From the NCBI GenBank assembly GCA_027019265.1, contig JALUWX010000119.1, positions 62,001 to 126,000 on the forward strand: a DNA stretch of 64,000 nt, written 5' to 3'. The position numbers were made by a program, and so were the translations under genes. The notes beneath the pieces are model-generated. The model was not told the DNA's origin. It saw nothing but the letters and a program-made list of their open reading frames with translations, and did no database searches. Positions 43,274-51,950 of the stretch are shown in pieces (position 1 is the first letter of the stretch; every line of letters begins with the position of its first letter). The stretch comes from Phycisphaerales bacterium. Its GTDB lineage: Bacteria; Planctomycetota; Phycisphaerae; Phycisphaerales; UBA1924.

Positions 43274-45337
43274 ATGCGTCCCACTGCAGATATCCGCAAC
43301 ATCGCGCTCGTCGGACAAACCGGTTCCGGCAAAACGCTCTTGGCTGAGCGGCTCCTCTTCACGACGGGCGCGATCACCCGGATGGGATCCATCGAAGAGG
43401 GGAACACCTTCTCCGACTGGTCCGATGAAGAGCGCGACCACAAGCACTCGCTCCGGACCACCATGCTCCACTTCGATCACGAAGGGCACATGGTCAACAT
43501 GATCGACACCCCCGGGCTCGCGGACTTCGCCGGACACGCGATCTCGGTCTTCCCGGCCGTCGAAACCGTCTGTGTCGTCATCGACGCCAACAAGGGCATC
43601 GAGCCCATGACCCGGCGCATGATGAAGATCGCGCAGCAACGCAAGCTCCCGCGCATGATCATCGTCAACAAGATCGACGACGACCAAGCGGACCTCGAAG
43701 CCCTCACCGAATCCATCCGGGAATCCTTCGGACCCGAGTGCCTCCCGATCGCGCTCCCCAACCCCGATCGCTCGAACACGGTCTCGGTCTTCGATTCCGA
43801 CCAGAGCGGGGACACGCTCTTCTCGTCCTCCGATGGTGCGCACCAAGCGATCATCGAGCAGATCGTCGAGATGCAAGACGACCTCATGGACACCTACCTC
43901 GAGGACGGCGACGAGCACAACATCAGCAAACAGCAGCTCCACGATGTTTTCGAGAAAGCGCTCCGTGAAGCGCACCTTGTCCCGATCACCTACGTCAGCG
44001 CCAAGTCCGGCGCGGGGGTTGACAACCTGCTCCACGTCGTTGCCTCCCTCCTCCCCAACCCCCTCGAAGGGAACCCGCGCCCGTTCCTCAAGCGCGATTC
44101 CGAGGACACGTCCGAGGTCGAGTTCGCCGCCGACGAACAACCCAACTCCCCCGTGATCGCGCACGTCTTCAAGTGCACGACCGACCCGTTCGTCGGGAAG
44201 CTCGGGGTCTTCCGGGTCCACCAGGGGACCCTCAAGTCCAAGTCCGAGGTCATCATCGGGGACCAGAAGAAACCCGTTCGGATCGGGCATCTCCTCAAAC
44301 GACAGGGCAAGGAATCGCACGAGGTCGATGCGATCGGACCCGGCGACATCGGAGCGATCGGGAAGATCGACGACGTCCACTTCGATGCCGTCCTCCACGA
44401 AGGGCACGATCTGGACTCCGTCCACCTCAAACCGCTCCCCCTCCCCAAGCCCATGTACGGGCTCGCGATCGAGCTCAAGAACCACGCCGACGAGAGCAAG
44501 TTCTCGACCGCGCTCCACAAGCTCCTCGCTGAGGACCCGTGCCTCGCGCTCGATCGGATCAAAGCGACGGGTCAGACCGTGCTCCGGGGTCTCGGAGAGC
44601 TCCACCTGCGCATTGTGCTCGAACGACTGAAGGAGTCCCAAGGGATCGAGCTGGTTACCTCGCCTCCGAAGATCGCGTACAAAGAGTCGATCCAAGGCAA
44701 AGGTGAAGCGTCGTATCGGCACAAGAAGCAAACGGGCGGCGCGGGTCAGTTCGGGGAAGTCCATCTCCGGGTCGAGCCCCTCCCCCAGGACCACGAAACC
44801 GGGTTCGAGTTCGTCAACGCGACCGTCGGCGGCTCCATCCCCAGACAGTTCATGCCGGCCATCGAGAAGGGGGTCCGCTCCGTCCTTGAGCACGGCGCCG
44901 TCGCCGGATACCCGATGTCGGGTGTGCGCGTCGAGGTCTTCGACGGCAAGCACCACCCCGTGGACTCCAAGGAAGTCGCGTTCATCACGGCCGGGAAGAA
45001 AGCGTTCATCGAAGCCGTCGCGAAGGCGCACCCCGTGCTCCTCGAACCCTTCGTCCATCTGGAAGTCACGATCCCCAACGACAAGATGGGCGACATCGCC
45101 GGGGATCTCTCCACCAAGCGTGGGCGCGTCCAGGACACCCAGATGCTCCCCGGCGACATGTGCACGGTCATCGCGCAAGCGCCCCTCGGAGAACTCCAGA
45201 ACTTCTCGACCGAGCTCAAGTCCATCACGGGCGGCGCGGGGTCGTACACCATGGAGTACTCCCACGATGAACTGACTCCCCCCCACATCCAGCAGGATGT
45301 GATCAGCGCCTTCGGTGGGCACGACGACGACGATTAA
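43274..45337 (+). CDS. EF-G-2-like translational GTPase
   Basis: The 687-residue product has EF-G's five-domain layout but a variant G domain. G1 is ALVGQTGSGKTLLAE instead of AHIDAGKTTT, and the switch I region HKHSLRTTML lacks the canonical RGITI. G3 (NMIDTPG) and G4 (IVNKID) are intact. Domain II-V features include GLGELHLRIVLERLK, YRHKKQTGGAGQFGEVHLRVEPL, and ITGGAGSYTMEYSHDELTP. This is the pattern of the EF-G-2/EF-G-like paralogues (Thermus EF-G-2 type), whose role in translation is less clear than that of main EF-G. The main fusA gene should lie elsewhere. A strong terminator follows. Confidence 0.88.
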   Translation: MRPTADIRNIALVGQTGSGKTLLAERLLFTTGAITRMGSIEEGNTFSDWSDEERDHKHSLRTTMLHFDHEGHMVNMIDTPGLADFAGHAISVFPAVETVCVVIDANKGIEPMTRRMMKIAQQRKLPRMIIVNKIDDDQADLEALTESIRESFGPECLPIALPNPDRSNTVSVFDSDQSGDTLFSSSDGAHQAIIEQIVEMQDDLMDTYLEDGDEHNISKQQLHDVFEKALREAHLVPITYVSAKSGAGVDNLLHVVASLLPNPLEGNPRPFLKRDSEDTSEVEFAADEQPNSPVIAHVFKCTTDPFVGKLGVFRVHQGTLKSKSEVIIGDQKKPVRIGHLLKRQGKESHEVDAIGPGDIGAIGKIDDVHFDAVLHEGHDLDSVHLKPLPLPKPMYGLAIELKNHADESKFSTALHKLLAEDPCLALDRIKATGQTVLRGLGELHLRIVLERLKESQGIELVTSPPKIAYKESIQGKGEASYRHKKQTGGAGQFGEVHLRVEPLPQDHETGFEFVNATVGGSIPRQFMPAIEKGVRSVLEHGAVAGYPMSGVRVEVFDGKHHPVDSKEVAFITAGKKAFIEAVAKAHPVLLEPFVHLEVTIPNDKMGDIAGDLSTKRGRVQDTQMLPGDMCTVIAQAPLGELQNFSTELKSITGGAGSYTMEYSHDELTPPHIQQDVISAFGGHDDDD

Positions 45338-45377
45338 TCGTCGTTCGGGTCCTTCATACAAACCGAACAGTCCCGAG

Positions 45378-45398
45378 CCCCGCGCCAGCGGGGTTTTT
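45378..45398 (+). terminator. Intrinsic terminator after the EF-G-like gene
   Basis: CCCCGC-GCCA-GCGGGG followed by TTTTT is a compact 6-bp GC stem with a tetraloop and a T-tract, 40 bases beyond the stop codon. This is a textbook rho-independent terminator. Confidence 0.88.
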
Positions 45399-45467
45399 CG
45401 TTTGATACTTGTTCATGGATCCCGCTTCTGCGAAGATAGGAAACCACGGCCAAGAGGGGAACCCGAG

Positions 45468-47576
45468 ATGCTCAACGACAAAGCAACGACAGCGTTGATC
45501 GCGATTCTCACCATCGCGATATCGATCACGCACGCACATGCTGACGGGCTCCGATGCGAGACACGGGTCTTCGATTCGACCATCCCGAGCTTCGCCGTGT
45601 ACGACACCGCGATCGGGAACAGCACGATCTACAGCACATCGTTCTTCAGCGAGGGGATCTCCATCTATGACATCTCGGACATCGGAGACCCGGCCGAGAT
45701 CGGGTTCATCCCGATCGAATCCGGGGACTTCATCAAGCTTCTACTCAGGGAGGGCTATCTCTACGCGCTTTTCGACGCGGACGGGCTCGGGACCCACAGC
45801 ATGCACGTGTACGACGTCCACAACCCCAGCGCCCCGGTCCTCACCCATGAGTATGAGCTCAACCGATTCGTGAGGGACATCGAGTTCGAGAACGGGCTGC
45901 TCTGTGTCCTCGATTCGACCACGCTCCACATCTTCACCCTCGAGGATCCAGCAATCCCGACCAAGATCGGGGAGCACCCCATCCAGGGCACCGGGGTCGA
46001 GTTCGAGCTCAATGACAGCGCCGCATTCGCGTACATCCGTTTGTACAACGCGCTCCGCCGGATCGATCTCTCCGACCCGAGCGCGCCGGTCCGGACCGGG
46101 TCGATCCCGACGGGCAACTCCGACTTCGAGCTCAGCTACGACTCCGGATACCTCTACCTCGCGAACACCAACGGGGATCTGAAGGTTTTCGATACTACGA
46201 CCCCGAGCTTCACACTCAGCGACACCCTCGACCTGTGGATCTCACAGTACTCGACCGTTCGGGACGGGATCGTCTACTCCCAGGAGGACCAAGCGCTCCG
46301 TCTGATCGATATCCACGACCAGAACAACCCCGTGGTCATCGGGTCGCGCCCGGGCGTCTCCCGTCCGGATGTGTGGTTCAACGATGATCTCGTGCTCTTC
46401 GAGAGTTCGTTCGGGCTCATGCTGACCAAGCACGACCGGCTCCTCGAGCCCTACGACCCCCAGACATCGACCTTCGACATCACGGGCATGTACAACGCCA
46501 ACGGGCGCGCGATGGCGGCCGCCGGCGACCACCTGTACCTCCCCAACGATGGGCTCGGGATCGGACGCATCGATCTCACGGACCCCGCAGCACCGATCTT
46601 CTCAAGCTTCAGCCCTTCCACAAACGCGCCGATCCAGCTCGAACGGATCGATGATCTCCTTCTCGCCGTCACCGGGCTGGGGGAGTTCCTGATCTTCGAT
46701 GTCTCGAACCCCGCGAACCCGACCCTCCTGAGCACGACGACATTCGGCGCGATCCACGGGAAGATCGCGATCGACGGATCCCGGGTCGCCTGGATCGACA
46801 GCACCGACACCCTCACCATGCTCGACATCACGGACCCGAGCAACCCCGCGCTCTCCGCGCCCATCCCGCTCGACCTCGGGTCCTTCTTTCAGTTCAATGT
46901 CTACACCGCGCTCAAGGACGACACGTTCTACCACACGACGAACGAAACACTCCGCTCGATCGATGTCTCCGATCCCATGAACCCCATGCTGATCGAAGAG
47001 GTCCCGCTTGTGCAGTTCGGCTACCCCGACGGGCTCGAACGGATCGGGGACACCCTCTTCCTCGCGCAGGGCGGCGAGTGCGTCACCGAGATCAGCGCGA
47101 TCGATATCAGCAACCCCAGCGCCATGAACGAAGTCGGATCCTTCGACCTCGAACAGTGCTACGAGATGACGCTCTCAACCGACGGCGAATCCCTGTACGC
47201 CTCCTCCGAAAGCATCCTCTACATCCTCGACCCGTCCGACCCGAGCGACATGCGCGTGGTCGGGTGGCACTGGCACGACGGCGCGATCTTCACCGCCCAC
47301 GCGACCCACAGCAATGTCGTCCTCACAAAGCACTACTTCGATACGGGCTCGAACGGGTTCGTCACGATGTTGTCGCCGATCGATCAATCCGACTGTCCGT
47401 ACAAGTACTGCAGAGCCAACCTCTTCCCCGACCAATCGCTCGACATCTTCGATATCCAGATCTTCCTCTCCATGCTGACCTCCTCCGATCCCGGCGCGGA
47501 TCTGAACCGAGACGGCGATCTCGATTTCTTCGATCTGAGCCAGTACCTCCGTGATTTCCAGGACGGGTGCGAGTAA
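45468..47576 (+). CDS. Secreted LVIVD-repeat beta-propeller protein with dockerin-like C-terminus
   Basis: The 702-residue product has a signal peptide (LIAILTIAISITHAHA) and then many repeats of the form (V/I)YD(I/V)..P..P.(L/E)....., for example ISIYDISDIGDPAEIGFIPI and MHVYDVHNPSAPVLTHEYEL, consistent with an LVIVD-type beta-propeller. The last 60 residues form a dockerin-like pair (DQSLDIFDIQIFLSML; DLNRDGDLDFFDLSQYLRDF) bounded by CRAN and a terminal DGCE. This resembles the GC-type dockerin tail known from Phycisphaerae secreted proteins and probably serves in surface attachment or sorting. ATG 45468 follows GAGGGGA; the track start lies before the terminator. Confidence 0.82.
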   Translation: MLNDKATTALIAILTIAISITHAHADGLRCETRVFDSTIPSFAVYDTAIGNSTIYSTSFFSEGISIYDISDIGDPAEIGFIPIESGDFIKLLLREGYLYALFDADGLGTHSMHVYDVHNPSAPVLTHEYELNRFVRDIEFENGLLCVLDSTTLHIFTLEDPAIPTKIGEHPIQGTGVEFELNDSAAFAYIRLYNALRRIDLSDPSAPVRTGSIPTGNSDFELSYDSGYLYLANTNGDLKVFDTTTPSFTLSDTLDLWISQYSTVRDGIVYSQEDQALRLIDIHDQNNPVVIGSRPGVSRPDVWFNDDLVLFESSFGLMLTKHDRLLEPYDPQTSTFDITGMYNANGRAMAAAGDHLYLPNDGLGIGRIDLTDPAAPIFSSFSPSTNAPIQLERIDDLLLAVTGLGEFLIFDVSNPANPTLLSTTTFGAIHGKIAIDGSRVAWIDSTDTLTMLDITDPSNPALSAPIPLDLGSFFQFNVYTALKDDTFYHTTNETLRSIDVSDPMNPMLIEEVPLVQFGYPDGLERIGDTLFLAQGGECVTEISAIDISNPSAMNEVGSFDLEQCYEMTLSTDGESLYASSESILYILDPSDPSDMRVVGWHWHDGAIFTAHATHSNVVLTKHYFDTGSNGFVTMLSPIDQSDCPYKYCRANLFPDQSLDIFDIQIFLSMLTSSDPGADLNRDGDLDFFDLSQYLRDFQDGCE

Positions 47577-47742
47577 ACCCGGACCAGAACGCGCAGCGTT
47601 TGCCGACGTTTTCCCTATTCCGCGCGTCCGCACGCAGTTATCACGCGATCCGCGCGTGATCGCCGACCATGTTCTGTGGTACCCTCGCTTCCGCGCCGGC
47701 ACGGAGGCCGAAGCGAATCACGATCCCACGAGAGCAATCCCG
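47577..47742. other. Intergenic region with an 8-bp hairpin
   Basis: ATCACGCG-ATCCG-CGCGTGAT at 47640-47660 forms a perfect 8-bp stem 63 bases after the LVIVD gene. No T-tract follows. GGTACCCT at about 47678-47685 could be a -10 region for the next gene. Nothing else is recognisable. Confidence 0.35.
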
Positions 47743-48120
47743 ATGGACCGAATCAACCCCTCGATCATCAATCCCGCCATCCAAGCGATGCGCGCCTACG
47801 CCCAGACCCCGACCACCCAGGGTGTCACCCCGACCCGCGCCACCCCGTCGACAACCCCCGCCCGATCAACCCAGCCCGTCCAGCGCACCGAGCCCGTGGG
47901 GAGGATCAACCCCGCGCCCTCGCGCCAGCTCTCCAGCGCCGACAAACTTGTCGCCGCGAAGGTCGATCCGATCAACCTCGCGACGGATGTCGCCACCATC
48001 TCCGGCCCGCGCCCCATGATGACCAGCGCCGGGACCTACTCCATCCACCCCAGCGCCGTCGATCGCAACGCGGCCGCCACCGGGGTCAAGCTCGGACGAT
48101 CCCTCGACATCCAGGGTTAA
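47743..48120 (+). CDS. Small hypothetical protein
   Basis: I do not recognise this 125-residue protein. It begins MDRINPSIINPAIQAMRAYAQ, continues with a Thr/Pro/Arg-rich low-complexity middle, and ends with RQLSSADKLVAAKVDPINLATDVA and SIHPSAVDRNAAATGVKLGRSLDIQG, which has the composition of a conserved short domain. There is no signal peptide or membrane segment. ATG 47743 is chosen over the track's 47551 because the upstream 64 codons overlap the previous gene's end and a hairpin. It is probably a single-gene unit. Confidence 0.55.
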   Translation: MDRINPSIINPAIQAMRAYAQTPTTQGVTPTRATPSTTPARSTQPVQRTEPVGRINPAPSRQLSSADKLVAAKVDPINLATDVATISGPRPMMTSAGTYSIHPSAVDRNAAATGVKLGRSLDIQG

Positions 48121-48154
48121 CGCGCCAACCCCCCGTGCTCCATAGCATGGGCTC

Positions 48155-49357
48155 ATGAGCCCCCCCCTCACAACCCTCCCCGACCCGTCCGGTTTCGCGC
48201 CCCACTTCGTCATCGACCCGGACATCGTCTACCTCAACCACGGCTCATTCGGCGCATGCTCCGAAGAGATCCTCCGCGCCCAGGACACCCACCGGCGCAA
48301 CGCCGAGCGTGAGCTTGTGGATTTCTACGTCCACAACGCCTGGCCCCTCCTCGACCGTTCGCGCCGCGCCCTCGGGTCCCTCGTCAAGTGCGCCCCCGAG
48401 GACCTCGTCTTTGTCCACAACGCGACGACCGGGGTCGCGAGCATCGCCACCAACCATCATCTGAACCCCGGCGATGAGATCCTCATCACCAACGCCGCAT
48501 ACCCGGCCTGCGCCAACAACCTCCGTCGCGCGGCAGATCGCGCGGGCGCGTCCGTCAACGTCGTCAACCTCCCCTGGCCCAACGTCACCGAAGACCTCAT
48601 CATCGACACCATCATGGGCGCCGTCACCCCCAAGACGAAGCTCTGCATGCTCTCGCTCGTCGTCAGCTCCCTCGGGTACCGACTCCCCGTCGAGACCCTC
48701 ATCCCCAAACTGCGCGAACAGGGCATCGAGACCATCCTCGATGCCGCCCACGGCCCGGGCTGCATACCGATGGACATCGAAACCTGGAACCCCGCCTACA
48801 CCACGGGCAACGCGCACAAGTGGCTCTGCGCCCCCAAAGGCGCCGCCTTCCTCCACGTGCGCAAGGACCTCCAGCATGGCTTCCGCCCCCTCGTCCTCTC
48901 CAACGACGCGCGGAATCCGGAGGAAGCCGGGAAGCGCACCGGGCGCAGCGCCTTCAACCACGAGTTCGACTACGCCGGCACCGACGACGTGAGCCCCTAC
49001 CTCACCATCGCGGATGCGATCCAGTGGCTCTCGTCTCTCTTTGACGACGGGATGGAAGGGCTCATGGCGCACAACCACGCGCTGTGCATGCGCGGGCGCG
49101 ACGCGCTCCTCGACGTCCTCAACATCGAAGCCCCCGTCCCCGAGTCCATGCTCGGCCCCCTCTGCACCCTCCCCATCGGATCGCTGAGCCAAAACGTCAA
49201 CGACATCAAAGCCGCCCTCAGGAAAGACCACAAGATCGAGGTCCCCGTCTGGACCGCGCCCGATGGCTCCCCCATCCTCCGGATCTCCGCGCAGCTCTAC
49301 AACACCGAAGCGCAGTACACCTACCTCGCTCGCGCCCTCGACACTCTCCGCGCTTAA
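48155..49357 (+). CDS. Class V aminotransferase (isopenicillin N epimerase-like), copy 1
   Basis: The 400-residue PLP enzyme starts VYLNHGSFGACSEEIL and has FVHNATTGVASIA, ILDAAHGPGCIPMDIE with the cofactor-binding Asp/His, and GNAHKWLCAPKG with the Schiff-base Lys. The family covers isopenicillin N epimerases, cysteine desulfurase relatives and hercynylcysteine sulfoxide lyases; the reaction here is not determinable. A second, diverged copy lies beyond the S9 peptidase gene. Its stop shares TTAA with the stop of the convergent peptidase gene. A TAGCAT hexamer six bases before the ATG suggests a leaderless transcript. Confidence 0.87.
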   Translation: MSPPLTTLPDPSGFAPHFVIDPDIVYLNHGSFGACSEEILRAQDTHRRNAERELVDFYVHNAWPLLDRSRRALGSLVKCAPEDLVFVHNATTGVASIATNHHLNPGDEILITNAAYPACANNLRRAADRAGASVNVVNLPWPNVTEDLIIDTIMGAVTPKTKLCMLSLVVSSLGYRLPVETLIPKLREQGIETILDAAHGPGCIPMDIETWNPAYTTGNAHKWLCAPKGAAFLHVRKDLQHGFRPLVLSNDARNPEEAGKRTGRSAFNHEFDYAGTDDVSPYLTIADAIQWLSSLFDDGMEGLMAHNHALCMRGRDALLDVLNIEAPVPESMLGPLCTLPIGSLSQNVNDIKAALRKDHKIEVPVWTAPDGSPILRISAQLYNTEAQYTYLARALDTLRA

Positions 49358-51840
49358 CGCGCGGGCTCGAGTGTCTCCACGAACAGGTCGTTGATGCGCC
49401 GATACTCATCGAGCCACGAGCTGGGCTCTTTGAAACCGTGGGGCTCGATCGGGTACAGCATCATGTCCCAGTTTTGTTTCTCCAGTTCAATGAGTCGCTG
49501 CGACAACCGGATCACGTCCTGCGCGACCACGTTGTCGTCCACGAGCCCGTGAAGGATCAACAGGTGTCCTTCGAGCCCTTCCGCATGCTCGATCGGGGAA
49601 GAACGCTTGTACACCTCGGGGTCCAGCTGCGGCGTATTCAGAATGTTGCTCGTCCACCCGTGGTTGTAGTGCATCCAGTCCGTCACGCTCCGGATCGCCG
49701 CGCCCGAGGTGTAGGTCTCGGGTTCGAGGAACAGCGCCATCAGGGTCATGAATCCCCCGTAGGACCCGCCGTAGATCCCGACGCGCGATGTGTCCACGTT
49801 CGCGTTCTCTCCCGACCACGCGATGATGTCGTCGAAGTCCTCGAGCTCCTTGTACCCGAGCTCCCGGTACACGCTCGTGCGCCAATCGCGCCCGTACCCC
49901 TCGGAGTGCCGATAGTCGGGCTCGAGCACCACGAACCCCTGGTTCACCAGGATCGTGTGGAACATGTGCTCCCGGAAATAGTGCGACCACCCGTTGAACA
50001 CGTCCTGCAGGTACCCCGCGCCGTGCACGAAGATCACCACGGGTCGGGGTCCGTCGAACTTTGAAGGGTCCGGGCGGTACACGCGCGTGTGGATGGGCTG
50101 CGCCCCGTGCGATGACGGGATCATCACGAACTCCGGGAGCACCCAGCCGAACGTCCCGAACTCGTCCGTCGCCGTGTCCGTGAGCTTCGAAGCATCGCCC
50201 CCGCGCGATCCGACGACGTACACCTCCCTCGGGGTAAACGACTCCGAGTAGGAGAACACCACGCGCGACTCGTCCGGGCTCACCGTGTACGACTCGACCG
50301 TCCCCCCCATCGCCGTCAGCGGGGTCAGCTCGGTGCTCTCAAGGTCGAGACGCTCCAATTCGTACACCCCCGGGTTCGTCCGGTTCGTGCGCATGAACGC
50401 GCCCGATCCGTCGCGCGTGAAGCGGACATCACGGACCTCCCAGTCTCCGTCCGTGCGCTTCGTCGTTTCTCCATCCTCAAACGTGTACAAATGACCGTAC
50501 CCCTCGTGCTCCGACAGGAACCACCCCGTCTCCGTCCCCGGCACAAACCCCATATCCCGGAACCCCCACCCCACCCACGCGAGGTCCCGCTCGTGGAGCA
50601 CCGTCGTCAGGGCGGGCTCCTCATCCCCCATCTCCCCGACACCGGGCTCCACCATCACGATCCACCGATCCTTGTTGTCGTGCGACTCCACCTGGATCAG
50701 CACCCGCTCCCCCGAGTCCGACCACGACACGCGCGACACCGACACCCCCCGTGCCTTCCCGGGCTTGGACTCCGCTTCCTCCGGCTCATCGCCCTCGGAC
50801 TCCTCCCCTTCCGGGTCCTCATCCACATCCTCTTTGTCATCCTCACCCTTGAGTTCCGCTTTCAGATCCGAGAGCGGATCATCCGAGATCATCGGGAGCA
50901 CCGACAGATCCAGTTCGTGCACCGTCTCCGACTCCAAGTCGATGAGCACGAACGACACCGCTTTCCGGGTCTCGTTCCCCACCTTCGCGCGGAGTCGCTG
51001 GGTCGTCACGTACCCGTCGTCCGTCACGTAGACGGGCATCACATCCCGCTTGTCCCCGCTCGCTTTGCTCGATCGGGTCCCCACAAGCAGGTGCTTCCCG
51101 CTCGGGCTCAGCCAACGACCAGCATCCTCCGTGTCCTTCCCCAGATAGAACGGCCCAGGAACCGCGCCCGGATCTGCTTCCCTCCACGCGCGACCCTTCG
51201 CCTCCCGCGCTTCCTTCCGTTCCTTGTTGAGCCGAATGAAGTCGAAGAGCCGCTCCTGCTGATCCTTCAAGTAGTCCGACTTCTCCTCCTTCGCCTCGGG
51301 GTCTTCCGAGAACCGGACATCCGCAACCTGCGCCACGAACCCCGTCTCGACATCCCGAACGAACCACGACGACCCGCTCCGGTACCCGATCGATCCGTCC
51401 ACCATCCACATCGGGCTCCCCTCCCACCCCTGGGTGCGCGTGAGCCGATCCGCCGTATCCGTCGCGCGGGTATAAAGGAAGAGATCACCCCCCTGAGACA
51501 CGATCGACACCGACCCGTCCGGGTTCCACACCCCCGAGTCGCGCAGGATCCCCGCATCCGTCGCGTCATCGAGCACCACGGGCTCTCCCAACGCGCCCAG
51601 CGCCCCGACCCCCAAAATCGACGTCTCGCGCAGGTCGCGCCCCACCAACCCGGGGAGGCGCTGGTCAAACACGATCGCCGAACCATCGATCGTCCACTGG
51701 ACCCGTTCCGGGGAGCGCGCGATCCAGTCGGGCTCGCGCATGATCTGTTCCAGGGTCGGGCCGGAGGCCGCCCCGGTTCCGACAAACGAGCTCAGGGACA
51801 TCAAGAACGCAGTCAGGATTCGTGTGGATGATCGGTGCAT
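49354..51840 (-). CDS. Secreted S9-family (prolyl oligopeptidase/DPP-like) serine peptidase
   Basis: The 828-residue product begins with a signal peptide (ILTAFLMSLSSFVGTGAASG), followed by a beta-propeller-like domain of about 550 residues that contains an acidic insertion (EGEDDKEDVDEDPEGEESEGDEPEEAESK). The C-terminal alpha/beta hydrolase domain carries VVIFVHGAGYLQ, the nucleophile elbow GIYGGSYGGFMT, the Asp loop HGLVDDNV and the His in PIEPHGF. It should cleave peptides outside the cytoplasm, with dipeptidyl- or oligopeptidase specificity not resolved. ATG 51840 is used; the track's 16 extra residues precede the signal peptide. Confidence 0.92.
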   Translation of the reverse strand: MHRSSTRILTAFLMSLSSFVGTGAASGPTLEQIMREPDWIARSPERVQWTIDGSAIVFDQRLPGLVGRDLRETSILGVGALGALGEPVVLDDATDAGILRDSGVWNPDGSVSIVSQGGDLFLYTRATDTADRLTRTQGWEGSPMWMVDGSIGYRSGSSWFVRDVETGFVAQVADVRFSEDPEAKEEKSDYLKDQQERLFDFIRLNKERKEAREAKGRAWREADPGAVPGPFYLGKDTEDAGRWLSPSGKHLLVGTRSSKASGDKRDVMPVYVTDDGYVTTQRLRAKVGNETRKAVSFVLIDLESETVHELDLSVLPMISDDPLSDLKAELKGEDDKEDVDEDPEGEESEGDEPEEAESKPGKARGVSVSRVSWSDSGERVLIQVESHDNKDRWIVMVEPGVGEMGDEEPALTTVLHERDLAWVGWGFRDMGFVPGTETGWFLSEHEGYGHLYTFEDGETTKRTDGDWEVRDVRFTRDGSGAFMRTNRTNPGVYELERLDLESTELTPLTAMGGTVESYTVSPDESRVVFSYSESFTPREVYVVGSRGGDASKLTDTATDEFGTFGWVLPEFVMIPSSHGAQPIHTRVYRPDPSKFDGPRPVVIFVHGAGYLQDVFNGWSHYFREHMFHTILVNQGFVVLEPDYRHSEGYGRDWRTSVYRELGYKELEDFDDIIAWSGENANVDTSRVGIYGGSYGGFMTLMALFLEPETYTSGAAIRSVTDWMHYNHGWTSNILNTPQLDPEVYKRSSPIEHAEGLEGHLLILHGLVDDNVVAQDVIRLSQRLIELEKQNWDMMLYPIEPHGFKEPSSWLDEYRRINDLFVETLEPAR

Positions 51841-51950
51841 GACCCGAGGATACCCGCGCGCCCCGTTCGATCGGAAAAACAAGAACAAAAGAGTGCGTCC
51901 GATCGTTATCGAGTGTGCGACTTCTCCCCCCCCTGTCGATATCGTTTCCT

